Assembly (NCBI RefSeq): GCF_051133435.1
Contig: NZ_JBPGNY010000005.1
Coordinates: forward strand, 1 to 64,000
Length of the DNA stretch: 64,000 nt
Source: JAAYAO01 sp051133435
GTDB lineage: Bacteria > Actinomycetota > Actinomycetes > Propionibacteriales > Propionibacteriaceae
Direction of reading: 5' to 3'
The position numbers were made by a program, and so were the translations under genes. Below are positions 1 to 12,676 of this stretch, one piece after another (within the stretch, counting starts at the first letter, position 1; each line of letters begins with the position of its first letter). The notes beneath the pieces were generated by a model. The model did no database searches. It saw only the letters and a list, made by a program, of their open reading frames with translations, and was not told where the DNA came from.

Positions 1-112
1 GACGCCGTAACCGGCGGTACGTCTCCTCGCGCAGGCGGCCGGCCTTCTCGTCGGTGAAGTGCGTCTCGGGATGAATCAGGCCAACGGCCGAACCAGGCGG
101 TGACGCGCACAT
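1..112 (-). pseudogene. Partial methylase-like reading frame at left edge
   Basis: An open minus-strand frame of 37 codons enters from the left edge and begins at an ATG at 112. An in-frame stop lies a few codons further upstream. It contains LIHPETHFTDEKAG followed by an LREETYRRLRR-like segment. I recall this pattern from the middle of large Eco57I/PglX-like adenine methylases of actinobacterial defence loci, not from an N-terminus. If so, the gene has lost its 5' part at the junction next to the recombinase. Only the fragment is visible, so the family assignment rests on pattern memory. Confidence 0.35.
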
Positions 113-129
113 GAGGCACCGTTGCCTGC

Positions 130-984
130 ATGCACAATGAACTCATAAGTCCCGGTTGGGCAAGCGAACTACGTCCTTGGTCCCTCGCCATGAAGGCCAT
201 GCGGCTCTCCGAACAGACGATCGTTCTCAGGAACTATCACCTACGCCGCCTCGCACGAGCCGAACTCTCCACAAGTCCTTGGCTGGTTTCGAGACGCGAC
301 CTCTTGGAATGGGCAGGCCTGCATGACTGGCGGCGAGAGACAGCCAGGTCTGTGCGTTCTTCTTTGCGCAAGTTCTGGGAGTGGGGGGTGACGACTGGCC
401 GAACCACAGACAATGTCGCTGACGTACTCCCCGTCGTCCGAGCAGAGCAACCACATCCACGACCGGCAGCACCCACCGCGGTGGCTGCAGCCCTACGAAT
501 CGCAGATGATCGCCTGTCACTGATTCTGCGACTTGCCAATGAACTCGGGATGCGTCGTGGCGAGGTTGCGCAGGTGCACCCGGAGAATGACTTGGTCCAT
601 GACCTGATCGGGTGGTCCTTGGTGGTGCATGGCAAGGGCTCGCGCAAGCGAGTGCTGCCGCTTCCCGATGATCTGGCTCGCATCCTTCGAAATGCGCCGC
701 CCGGTTACCTGTTCCCGAGCCCGCGGGGCGGACATCTGACTCCACATTGGGTCGGCACGCTGGTCTCGCGTGCGCTGGCCGACGGCACAACGATGCATCA
801 GCTCAGGCATCTGTGCGCCACCGAGGTGCACGAACAAACCCATGATGTTCGCCTGGTGCAGGTGATGCTCGGCCATTCATCCCTTGCGACCACGCAGCGC
901 TACCTCGCTGTCGACGACCGTCAGATGCGCGCAGCTATCATCGACCGCTCCCGTCGTTGGGAAGGAGAGCGCACGGTCAACTGA
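130..984 (+). CDS. Tyrosine recombinase / phage-type integrase
   Basis: This 284-residue site-specific recombinase is expected to cut and rejoin DNA through a phosphotyrosine intermediate. The N-terminal 110 residues form a short SAM-like core-binding domain. The catalytic domain shows Arg142 in GMRRGE, a lysine in the GKGSRKR hairpin, the HxxR box His223-Arg226, His249 in LGHSS and the nucleophile Tyr258 in TQRYLAV. All expected residues are present, so it looks active. It lies 151 bases upstream of the helicase pair on the same strand and likely belongs to the element carrying it. No excisionase or attachment-site repeat is visible. It could be a XerC/D-like orphan, but the context favours island mobility. 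Confidence 0.88.
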   Translation: MHNELISPGWASELRPWSLAMKAMRLSEQTIVLRNYHLRRLARAELSTSPWLVSRRDLLEWAGLHDWRRETARSVRSSLRKFWEWGVTTGRTTDNVADVLPVVRAEQPHPRPAAPTAVAAALRIADDRLSLILRLANELGMRRGEVAQVHPENDLVHDLIGWSLVVHGKGSRKRVLPLPDDLARILRNAPPGYLFPSPRGGHLTPHWVGTLVSRALADGTTMHQLRHLCATEVHEQTHDVRLVQVMLGHSSLATTQRYLAVDDRQMRAAIIDRSRRWEGERTVN

Positions 985-1135
985 CATGCTCAAACCGCAT
1001 CTTCTCGGTCGAGGCAACTCGCCCAATCTCGCGACGCGGATGAAACCTCAAGGTCACCACGTCCCGCGTCGGCTCAGCCTTCTTCGCTAAGTTGGTCGGC
1101 AAGGACGCTGGCGTCCGAGAGAAGGAGTCGCACAA

Positions 1136-4100
1136 GTGAGTGAGCTGCTGCCCGGCCGGCAAGCCATGCGGTTGCGCGAAGGCCTGCTCGACTACCTCAC
1201 CACGACCTTCGCTCTGGCTGATACTGACGCTCGTGCTGCGCTCCACGAACTGTTGGACGATGAAACCGAAGGTATGTTCAAGGGTCCGTACCTGCGAACG
1301 GGGCTGCCCTTCAAGGCCGCGCCACGTCGCGGCGTTTCACCCCTGGAATGGATGCCGCCCGGGTTCGAGCCCTATGCCCACCAGTACGAGGCCTTCTCAC
1401 GGCTGACCAGTCTGTACGGCCGCCCGGAACCCACCCTGATCACCACCGGCACCGGCTCAGGCAAGACCGAGGCCTTTCTGCTGCCGATTATCGACCACTG
1501 CCTGCGAGCCAAGCGGCAAGGCATCCGGGGTATGAAAGCCCTGATCCTCTACCCGATGAACGCCTTGGCCAACGACCAAGCCCAGCGCCTTGCCCGGATG
1601 ATCACCCAGCGCGATGACACCGGACACCAACCGCTGGCCTCCATCACTGCCGCCCTGTACACCGGCGAAGCCAACGTGGTGGTTGATGGTCAGGTCATGG
1701 GCCCGACCACAACGGTCACCGAGCACGGACTGATCACCGATCGGGCGATCATTCGTGACGATCCGCCCGACATCTTGCTGACCAACTACAAGATGCTCGA
1801 CCAACTGCTGCTGCGAGCACCTGATCAACTCCTGTGGGAGCTGTCGGCAGATTCGCTCACCTACCTGGTGCTCGACGAGTTCCACACCTATGACGGGGCC
1901 CAAGGCACCGATGTGGCGATGTTGTTGCGACGTCTTGGATTGGCGCTCAAATCGTATTGGCCCGAGCGGCACAGTGCTGCCGACACACACAGTGCCGAAG
2001 AGTGGAGCCGTGCGCTGGGCAGGATCACCCCGGTGGGAACTTCGGCCACGCTGGGGCCGCGGGATGAAAACCGCGCCGAAACCTCCTCCATCGTGCGCTT
2101 CGCCACCCAGGTTTTCGGTGAAAGGTTCGACGACGATTGCGTAGTCGGAGAACAGCGCGTCACGACCGAGGAATTCGAACGAGAAGGCGCCACAGCCGCG
2201 GGCGACTCGGTTCCCGCGAGGGTCACTGACGGGCTTGCTGCCGAAGTGCTCGCGCGACTCAGTGAGGACACCGAGCCCTCCGACCTCTGCCGAGTCGTGC
2301 TCACTGGCATGTACGAGCAGGTGGGTGACGACGACCTGCGAACGCTGGCCAGGGTGCACCCCTTGGTCCACGCGTTTCTGAACGAAACAGCCCAAGCCCG
2401 GCATGTCAATGATGTGGCTCGTCTCATCCCGGGTAACCCCGACACCTTCGAGGTGCGTCGGCAGTTCGTGCTCGCTTTGCACAATGCGCTCGGGCACCTG
2501 CGTGCGCGCGGTAACAGCGGCGGTCCCGATCGCCGCATGCCGACGACCGAGACCCACATGTGGGTGCGCGAACTGAGCCGCATCGATCGTTATGCGGATT
2601 CGGCCGCTCGATTTCGATGGTCCGACGATGGCCCAACGGTCGCCGCCGAGGACGCAACGACAGCTGGCGGTCCAGCCTTTCCGGCAGTGCACTGCCGGTT
2701 CTGTGGTCGGTCCGGCTGGGGGATCGAATTGAGTGCAGTTGGCAACAACTTGGCAGCCAATGATGAGAACGTCCGCCGGCATCACGCAAGCCGAGAAGGT
2801 CGCTTCCGGGCTTTGCTGAACACGCGTACCGATACCGAGGCCCCACCCGACAGCGGCCATGCGTGGTTCGATCCGCGCGAAAGGCGACTGATCATCGGTG
2901 AGGACATCGATCCCAACGCCGTTCGGGAAGGCCGACTGCTACGCGTGCTCACCCACACCGGTGACGACGCGGACGAGAAATCCAGACGAGACACCTGCCC
3001 CAGCTGTGGGCAAGGTGATGCGATCCGCTTCACCGGCAGCGCGATCGCGACCATGATGTCGGTAACCCTCTCGAACATGTTCGGGCAGGCCATGCTCGAC
3101 GAGAACGAGAAGAAATCCCTGGTTTTCGTCGACTCGGTTCAGGACGCCGCCCATCGAGCGGGGTTCGTCGCGGCTCGCTCGCACACGCTGACCTTGCGAT
3201 CGGTGCTCCGCGCCGCCGCGGACAGGCCACGGACGCTCCCCGAGTTGGTCGTCAACGCCATCGACCAGGCGGGTGATGACCCGTTCAAGCGCTACCGACT
3301 GTTGGCCCCAAACCTCGCTGCCCGCGAGGATGAATTCCGGCCTTTCTGGACCCGAGACGAGCCGCCGGCCAAGCTCACCAAACACGTCCGGCGTCGACTG
3401 CAGTTCGCGGCCACTATGGAGTTCGGGCTCAACAACACCTTCGGTCGTACGTTGGAACGCACCGGGGCCATGAGCGTGCATATCGACGCCGACAGCGCCG
3501 AGATGTGTGCAATTGCAGGCCAAGTACTCGAGAGCCTCGACCGCCAGCTCCTGCCCGTTAGCGGAGACGACCGAGCCTCGCTGTGGTGGGTCCGCGGTGT
3601 CCTCGAACGCATCCGCAATCAGGGCGGTATCTGGCACGAGTGGCTGAACAAGTACATCGAGGAGGACGGGAGCCGGTGGCGGCTGTGGAGCAACCGAGGA
3701 CGTCCCAAATACATGCCGGCCTTCCCGCCCGGACGATCAGCACCGGCATTTCCACGGGTGGGCGGCAAGAAGATCGACTCATCGAAGGCGTTGCTCGACC
3801 CGGTCACCGGCAGCCAGGCCTGGTACGCCCTGTGGGCGGTGCGATGCCTCGGAGTTGATCGGAACACCGGGGGAGTGCTGGCTCGACTGCTGCTCGAGAA
3901 GCTGGCCGAAAACAACCTCCTGCGGGCCTTCGAAACCAAGGACGGCGCCACCGTTTACGCTATCGACCCGGCACGGGTCATCGTCTTGGCCACCGACGAC
4001 GACGACCTCGCCGCAGGTCGCCACACTTTGCGATGTACCGCTTGCCAGACAGAGTTCCCCGTCAGCGTCAAAACCGGTTCGGAGCTGTCGGACGCACCGT

Positions 4101-7100
4101 GTCTGCACGCCAGGTGTCTCGGCACGCTGACCCTGCATCGCGGCGACCCGAACAACTACTACCGCCGCCTGTACGGCTCGGCGGAAGTGCGCCGGGTCGT
4201 GGCACGAGAACACACCAGCCTCCTGGAAACGGGCCAGCGCCTGGCCTACGAGAAGGCCTTCAAACAAAGCCAGGAAGACCCCACCGCACCGAACGTGCTG
4301 GTCGCCACCCCCACCTTGGAAATGGGTATAGACATCGGCGACCTGTCCTCGGTCATGCTGGCCTCCCTGCCGCGCAGTGTCAGCAGCTACGTCCAACGCG
4401 TCGGTCGCGCAGGCCGGCTCACCGGTAATGCTCTCGACCTGGCCTTCGTGCAGGGTCGCGGCGAGTTCCTACCACGCCTCGGCGACCCGTTGTCGCTGAT
4501 CAACGGTGCAGTCACTCCGCCGGCCACCTACCTGAGTGCCGAAGAAATCCTGCGCCGCCAATACATCGCACATCTCGCCGACGGCCTGGCCCGGGATGCC
4601 GACGCAATCCATCCGCGAACCACTGCCAAGGCCTTGGCCGAACCCACGGGTGGCACCGACACCTTCCTCGACCAGATCATCGAAGCATCCCGCAAGCCCC
4701 GCGTGATCGACACCTTTTTGAACGCCTTCGCCGTCGACGGTGACGCCAACGACACCATCCGCCGCGATGCTGCCAAGGCGCTACGGGAGTGGGCCACCCC
4801 GGCCGCCGACGGTTCCAGTGGACTGGTCGCAACGATCGGTTCGGCGGCCCAACGCTGGCGTGCCGAGCAGCAAGAACTGGAAGACCGCCTGCAAGAGTTG
4901 GTGGAAACTCTGCCTGATCTCGAAGCCAGGCAGCAGGACAGCGAGGACGACGCGCGGGCACTCAAAGAAGCCCGTTCCGCACAACTGGTCGTCGAGAGGC
5001 AACTCGCCGAGGCGCACGCCGATTACTGGATCTCGGCCTTGGAACGGATTGGGTTGTTGCCCAACTACTCCCTGGTTGACGATTCGGTCGAACTCAACGT
5101 GACTATGAGTTGGATCGACACCGACACCGGTGAATACCACTCCGAGAACGCCGACTACTCCCGGGCAAGCGCCAACGCATTGCGCGATTTCGCCCCGGGA
5201 GCATCGTTCTATGCCGGTGGCTACCGAATCAGCATCGATGCCGTCGACGTCGGCCACGACGCCTCGTCGATCAGAGGGATGCGTCTGTGCCCGCACTGCG
5301 GCTACAGCCACCCCAGCGATGACGCACCCAACATGTGTCCTCGCTGTAAGAAGCCCGGCATCAACGACATCGGGCAATGCTTCGACACGATCGAACTGAA
5401 CCGGGTGTCGGCATTCGTCCGCCGTGACGATTCCCGGATCGACGATGCCGAGGATGACCGGCTGCGAACAAGTTTCGTGATCGTCACGGCCGCCGACCTC
5501 GACCCGCATGCCATTCAGCGTCGCTGGTACACCACTGACGGCCTGGCGGTGACGTACCTCAAGGGCATGGACGTGCGCTGGTTCAATCTCGGCCCGCGAC
5601 GGCACACCTCGCAACAAATGACGATCGCCGGTGGCACCGCTTCTGGTCCCCTGTTCCGCATTTGCGAGGGCTGTGGACACCTCGACCGCACAAGTCGGGC
5701 CAATGCCAAAGAAGAGCACCGGCCTTGGTGCAAGCACAGGCACAGTCACGAGGAGCACACGCGTTCGGTATTGCTCACTCGCCGCCTCACCACCGAGGGA
5801 GTCACGCTGACCTTGCCACAGCGACTGGCCTTCGGGGACGACGTTTTCGCCATCCCGAGTCTCACCGCCGCGATCCTGCTCGGTTTGCGCGAGAACTATG
5901 GCGGCGCCCCCGACCACCTCGACGTGGCCTTCGTCACCGATCCGCACCTCGATAATCGTGCCGCGCTGCTGCTCCATGACTTGGTTCCCGGTGGCACCGG
6001 ATATCTGGCCGAACTCGCCGACCCACACGAGTTGTGGCAAGTTCTCGTATCGGCCCTATTACGGGTGCGGGACTGCCCCTGTGCCCAGGAGGGACGTTTG
6101 TCCTGCCACCGTTGTCTGCTCCCGTTCGCAGCCCCTCACGCCCGCGACGTGACCTCACGGATCGCCGCCGAACGGCACCTACGCTCCCTTTTGGGTATCG
6201 CCGACAGCGACCCTCCGCAGAATCCCGGCTGGAGCATCACCGAAGATGCGCCAACCTCGGACCCGTCGGGCGAATCCTGGCTCGAAGAGAGGTTCCGAGT
6301 TGCTTTCCTCGAACTCGCCGAACGGCTGGGCGGCACCATAAAACAAACTCCGAGCTACTCGGGGGGCAACAGCATCACGGTCTCGCTGGGGAGCCGAACC
6401 TTCCGCCTGCAGCCCCAAGTGCATGTGGCGAATTCCAAACCGGACTTCGTGCTGTTCAGCGAAGGCCTGCCCGATGTGGTTATTTTCACCGATGGATGGC
6501 AGTTTCACGCATCGCCCAAGAACAACAACATCGCCGACGACGCCGCTAAACGACGCATCCTTCGACAAAGCGGCAAAATCGTGCTCGCTATTACAGCCCA
6601 CGATCTGGATCTTCATGAATCCGGCACCCCCGTACCCGCTCCGGCTTGGGTCAACCCGCAGATGACGCAGCGCCTCAACAGCGAACCGACCATGCAACAC
6701 ACCGCTGCCGCGCGGGACGCCCTGTTGCGTGGTCCCATGGAGTTCTTGGTCGCTTGGATGCAACGGCCCGACCCCGACAACTTGGAACGATTCGCTCGTG
6801 CAGCCGCGACATCGGTTTTCGCAACTGCGGCAGAGTCCGGAGCCGGTACGGCCGACGACGTCTCTGCGCGAGCGCGCGCGATGCTGGCAGCACCGTCCGG
6901 CGAAGCGGTGAGTACTTGGCGTCGAGCCAACCTTGCAGTTGCGGTGCACATCCCGAAACGAGGTTCGGTCCGCGTCGTTGCCCTGCTCGATGACACCGTT
7001 GCCCTTGCTGCTCCGGAATCGATGGAAGCATGGCGCGAATGGTTGCGACTGGGCAACGTGCTCGCGTTGCTGCCGGACTCGACCGTGGCGGTCGACGCGC

Positions 7101-7441
7101 TTTCACGAATCTCGACCTTCAGGGCCGCTCCCGTCCCGGACGTTGAACGCGTCATGGATCGAGAAGTGGCGATTGAATGGCAACCAGTGGCCGAGGAGTT
7201 CGAAGGCGAAACCCCCGAGACTCTCAACCTTATTGTCGAACTCAGCCGAACCGGTATCACCCCCCCGAATGAAGAGGTCGGGTATGAGATCGATGGCATT
7301 CCCTTCGACCTCGTCTGGAGTGATCGCCGCATTGCCGTGCAGATGGACCCCACCCCCGGTCTCGACATCGGAGGTTGGCACATCATCGCCCCCGATGCGT
7401 CTCTGATAGCGGCCGCTTGGAAGGAACACAAACATGGGTGA
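1136..7441 (+). CDS. Giant DEAD/DEAH helicase with DUF1998 and nuclease-like C-terminus (DruE/DrmA-like)
   Basis: This is a 2101-residue superfamily 2 helicase. Walker A GSGKT is at 107-111, the DEFH box at 247-250 and GTSATL at 301-306. The second RecA lobe (VATPTLEMGID and QRVGRAGR) begins near residue 1056. About 700 residues containing several CxxC zinc-knuckle pairs separate the two lobes. A DUF1998/MZB-type region with the cluster CPCAQEGRLSCHRC lies near 1640-1670. A PD-(D/E)XK/DUF559-like block near 1760-1820 (KPDF, then VVIFTDGWQFH, then a basic helix) suggests a fused nuclease. Size and architecture match DruE of Druantia and resemble DrmA plus DrmB of DISARM in one chain. The GTG start follows AGAAGGAG by about 8 bases. 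The last 230 residues are unassigned. An antiphage role is inferred. Confidence 0.82.
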   Translation: MSELLPGRQAMRLREGLLDYLTTTFALADTDARAALHELLDDETEGMFKGPYLRTGLPFKAAPRRGVSPLEWMPPGFEPYAHQYEAFSRLTSLYGRPEPTLITTGTGSGKTEAFLLPIIDHCLRAKRQGIRGMKALILYPMNALANDQAQRLARMITQRDDTGHQPLASITAALYTGEANVVVDGQVMGPTTTVTEHGLITDRAIIRDDPPDILLTNYKMLDQLLLRAPDQLLWELSADSLTYLVLDEFHTYDGAQGTDVAMLLRRLGLALKSYWPERHSAADTHSAEEWSRALGRITPVGTSATLGPRDENRAETSSIVRFATQVFGERFDDDCVVGEQRVTTEEFEREGATAAGDSVPARVTDGLAAEVLARLSEDTEPSDLCRVVLTGMYEQVGDDDLRTLARVHPLVHAFLNETAQARHVNDVARLIPGNPDTFEVRRQFVLALHNALGHLRARGNSGGPDRRMPTTETHMWVRELSRIDRYADSAARFRWSDDGPTVAAEDATTAGGPAFPAVHCRFCGRSGWGIELSAVGNNLAANDENVRRHHASREGRFRALLNTRTDTEAPPDSGHAWFDPRERRLIIGEDIDPNAVREGRLLRVLTHTGDDADEKSRRDTCPSCGQGDAIRFTGSAIATMMSVTLSNMFGQAMLDENEKKSLVFVDSVQDAAHRAGFVAARSHTLTLRSVLRAAADRPRTLPELVVNAIDQAGDDPFKRYRLLAPNLAAREDEFRPFWTRDEPPAKLTKHVRRRLQFAATMEFGLNNTFGRTLERTGAMSVHIDADSAEMCAIAGQVLESLDRQLLPVSGDDRASLWWVRGVLERIRNQGGIWHEWLNKYIEEDGSRWRLWSNRGRPKYMPAFPPGRSAPAFPRVGGKKIDSSKALLDPVTGSQAWYALWAVRCLGVDRNTGGVLARLLLEKLAENNLLRAFETKDGATVYAIDPARVIVLATDDDDLAAGRHTLRCTACQTEFPVSVKTGSELSDAPCLHARCLGTLTLHRGDPNNYYRRLYGSAEVRRVVAREHTSLLETGQRLAYEKAFKQSQEDPTAPNVLVATPTLEMGIDIGDLSSVMLASLPRSVSSYVQRVGRAGRLTGNALDLAFVQGRGEFLPRLGDPLSLINGAVTPPATYLSAEEILRRQYIAHLADGLARDADAIHPRTTAKALAEPTGGTDTFLDQIIEASRKPRVIDTFLNAFAVDGDANDTIRRDAAKALREWATPAADGSSGLVATIGSAAQRWRAEQQELEDRLQELVETLPDLEARQQDSEDDARALKEARSAQLVVERQLAEAHADYWISALERIGLLPNYSLVDDSVELNVTMSWIDTDTGEYHSENADYSRASANALRDFAPGASFYAGGYRISIDAVDVGHDASSIRGMRLCPHCGYSHPSDDAPNMCPRCKKPGINDIGQCFDTIELNRVSAFVRRDDSRIDDAEDDRLRTSFVIVTAADLDPHAIQRRWYTTDGLAVTYLKGMDVRWFNLGPRRHTSQQMTIAGGTASGPLFRICEGCGHLDRTSRANAKEEHRPWCKHRHSHEEHTRSVLLTRRLTTEGVTLTLPQRLAFGDDVFAIPSLTAAILLGLRENYGGAPDHLDVAFVTDPHLDNRAALLLHDLVPGGTGYLAELADPHELWQVLVSALLRVRDCPCAQEGRLSCHRCLLPFAAPHARDVTSRIAAERHLRSLLGIADSDPPQNPGWSITEDAPTSDPSGESWLEERFRVAFLELAERLGGTIKQTPSYSGGNSITVSLGSRTFRLQPQVHVANSKPDFVLFSEGLPDVVIFTDGWQFHASPKNNNIADDAAKRRILRQSGKIVLAITAHDLDLHESGTPVPAPAWVNPQMTQRLNSEPTMQHTAAARDALLRGPMEFLVAWMQRPDPDNLERFARAAATSVFATAAESGAGTADDVSARARAMLAAPSGEAVSTWRRANLAVAVHIPKRGSVRVVALLDDTVALAAPESMEAWREWLRLGNVLALLPDSTVAVDALSRISTFRAAPVPDVERVMDREVAIEWQPVAEEFEGETPETLNLIVELSRTGITPPNEEVGYEIDGIPFDLVWSDRRIAVQMDPTPGLDIGGWHIIAPDASLIAAAWKEHKHG

Positions 7442-9659
7442 GAGCACCATCATCTATCCCAAGCAGGACCGACTGCTGGACTCTTCGATCAAGCAGAAGG
7501 CGTACACCTTTCTCGAGAAGCTTGCCCAGGACGACAGCATGCCCGGCTTGAACCTCGAGAAGATCAAGAACGCCGCCGATCGCAGGGCCATGTCCGGCCG
7601 GGTCGACCTGCAATACCGAGCGCTGCTGTTCAAGCTTTCGACGCCGGACATCACCGCCTATGTGGTGCATGGCATTTATCCCCACGACGACGCCTACAAG
7701 GTGGCCGAGAAAGTCGTCCTCGACACCAACCCGGTCAACCTTCTGCCCGAGTTCCGTGAGGTCGACATCCAAGCACCCAAGGCGGTGTACAAGCAGCCTG
7801 CAGGGGAAATGGCATCTTTCACCCCGCCACCGCTGATCCCCTGCAGTGCAGAGGACCTGACAGTTTCGCTCGGGATCCCACCCGCAATCGCGCAACAAGC
7901 GATCGCGCTGACCAATGAAGACGCGTTGAACACTTTCGTGGCTCCACTACCGGAATGGCAGGGACTGGCGCTGCTGTTGCTGGCAGCCGGGGAGAAGATG
8001 TCCCAGATCCAACAGGAACTGGAACTGCTGAAGCAGCCCATGAGTCATGAGGAAGCGGCTGCCCGATTCGCCGATCCGAAACCGGCTGGTGACCAGGAAC
8101 TACTCGACAGCTTCGATCAACCCAGCGCGCGTATGGGGTTTGCGAAGATCGGTGGGGCCGAGGAATTGCGCCGGGTGATCATGGATCCGGATTTCAGCGC
8201 CTGGCGCGTCTTCCTCCACCCGCAGCAGCGCCGTTGGGTACGAGGGGATTGGAAGGGGCCCTACCGAATCGCCGGAGGTGCCGGCACCGGCAAGACCGTG
8301 GTGCTGATGCACCGTGCCAAACGGCTTGCCACCCTAAGGCCCCAGGCATCGATTGTCGTCACGACGTTCACGACCAACCTTGCCGCCGAACTCAGCAAGA
8401 ATCTGGAGCGACTTGACCCCGACCTGAAGCTGACCGATCACGTGGGCGGAGAAGGCCTTCACGTGAAAGGCATCGACGCACTTGCCCGGGCAATCGTGCA
8501 GTCGGCCGGGGCCGACATCAGTGCCGCCGTAGCGGACGTACTCGGGGTGGGGCGCACCGACCTCAAGGGTCGCAGCAATGATTTGGATGCCGATGCCACA
8601 TGGCGGCAGGCGGTACTGCGCGCTGGGCAGAACTTGGCCGAGCACCTGCGCAAACCGGCCTTCCTGCGGGCCGAGTACGAGATGGTCATCCTGCCGAACC
8701 GGATCACCCAGGTGAGTGAGTATCTCAAGGTGGCTCGCACTGGCCGCGGAGTTCGTCTGTCAAGATCTGGACGCAAAGCCGTTTGGGCCGTGGTCGAGGC
8801 CTATCGCAGCGCGACGCGCGAGACCGGCACTTTGGACTATGCCGAAGCTGCGTCGATCGCAGCGGCCCACCTCGAGCGCACCGGAGAGCGCCCGGTGGAC
8901 CACGTGTTGGTGGATGAAGGCCAAGACTTCAAGCCCTGCCATTGGCAGTTGGTCCGTGCCCTCACACCCGAGGGCCCCAATGACATTTTCATTGCCGAGG
9001 ACGCCCACCAGCGCATCTACGGTCATCGGCTCGTGTTGTCGGACTACGGCATCAAGACTCAGGGACGGTCACGTGGTCTGCGCCTCAACTACCGCACTAC
9101 AGCGCAGAATCTGGCTTGGGCTGTAGGGGTGCTCACCGGACAAGAAGTTGTCGACTCCGACGGTAATGCTGAGTCCATGGCCGGATACCGCTCCGCGCGT
9201 ACCGGGCCCGAGCCGACTGTGCGGTCCTTCCGAACAATCACCGAAGAGCTGGACCATGCCGCAGAGTTGATCGCCGGATGGGTCAGCACCGAGGACCTAC
9301 CGGCCGAGAGCATTGCCGTGCTCGTACGTGACAAGGCCACCCGCGAAAGAGTGGTTTCCGGACTGGCGGAGCGCGGTGTGGAGATTCGGGCGTTGGATCG
9401 GCAAGCGGCCAAACCCGGTCACCCGGTAGCGCTGACCATGCACCGGGCCAAGGGCACCGAGTTCGCGCGGGTCCTGTTGTTCGGGCTCAGCGCTGACTCC
9501 ATGCCCATGGGACTGACCACCTATGACTACGACGAACAGGATTTTGCCGAGGCGCAGTTGCGCGAAAGGTCGCTGCTCTACGTGGCGGCCTCGCGCGCCC
9601 GCGACGAACTGGTGATCAGCTACAGCGGCACGCCCACCGAACTCTTGCCCGACCAGTGA
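7434..9659 (+). CDS. UvrD-family helicase with RelE/ParE-like N-terminal domain
   Basis: This 741-residue superfamily 1 helicase starts 8 bases inside the preceding helicase gene, so the two are translationally coupled; GGAAGGA provides a ribosome site. Residues 1-95 (MPGLNLEKIK...RVDLQYRALLF...YVVHGIYPHDDAYKVAE) resemble the RelE/ParE toxin fold often found ahead of such helicases. Walker A GGAGTGKT lies near residue 280, the DEGQD box near 491, LNYRT motif IV follows, then MHRAKGTEF motif V and YVAASRARDE motif VI near 716. All motor motifs are intact. It is probably the partner of the giant helicase in one defence or DNA-processing unit. Whether the toxin-like domain is active or structural cannot be told from the sequence. 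Confidence 0.85.
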   Translation: MGESTIIYPKQDRLLDSSIKQKAYTFLEKLAQDDSMPGLNLEKIKNAADRRAMSGRVDLQYRALLFKLSTPDITAYVVHGIYPHDDAYKVAEKVVLDTNPVNLLPEFREVDIQAPKAVYKQPAGEMASFTPPPLIPCSAEDLTVSLGIPPAIAQQAIALTNEDALNTFVAPLPEWQGLALLLLAAGEKMSQIQQELELLKQPMSHEEAAARFADPKPAGDQELLDSFDQPSARMGFAKIGGAEELRRVIMDPDFSAWRVFLHPQQRRWVRGDWKGPYRIAGGAGTGKTVVLMHRAKRLATLRPQASIVVTTFTTNLAAELSKNLERLDPDLKLTDHVGGEGLHVKGIDALARAIVQSAGADISAAVADVLGVGRTDLKGRSNDLDADATWRQAVLRAGQNLAEHLRKPAFLRAEYEMVILPNRITQVSEYLKVARTGRGVRLSRSGRKAVWAVVEAYRSATRETGTLDYAEAASIAAAHLERTGERPVDHVLVDEGQDFKPCHWQLVRALTPEGPNDIFIAEDAHQRIYGHRLVLSDYGIKTQGRSRGLRLNYRTTAQNLAWAVGVLTGQEVVDSDGNAESMAGYRSARTGPEPTVRSFRTITEELDHAAELIAGWVSTEDLPAESIAVLVRDKATRERVVSGLAERGVEIRALDRQAAKPGHPVALTMHRAKGTEFARVLLFGLSADSMPMGLTTYDYDEQDFAEAQLRERSLLYVAASRARDELVISYSGTPTELLPDQ

Positions 9660-9696
9660 AACCTTTGACGGTGCGGTAGGTTCACCGCGCACCGCC

Positions 9697-9702
9697 TAAG
9701 AT
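9697..9702 (+). promoter_or_regulatory. Candidate -10 element for secA
   Basis: TAAGAT fits the actinobacterial TAnnnT -10 consensus. Transcription would begin near 9709, downstream of the ATG at 9701, which argues that secA starts at the GTG at 9755. No -35 at proper spacing is visible; TTGACG at 9665 is 26 bases away. Confidence 0.4.
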
Positions 9703-9754
9703 GGTCGGGTCAATGCCGTCGCCGGCGCACGCAACACAGGGAGCACGATCGCAC

Positions 9755-12653
<2,899 letters not shown>

Positions 12654-12676
<23 letters not shown>

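Noticed and set aside
9665..9702. TTGACG and TAAGAT read as one secA promoter
   Set aside because: The spacing is 26 bases, far from 16-18, so only the -10 element is kept.
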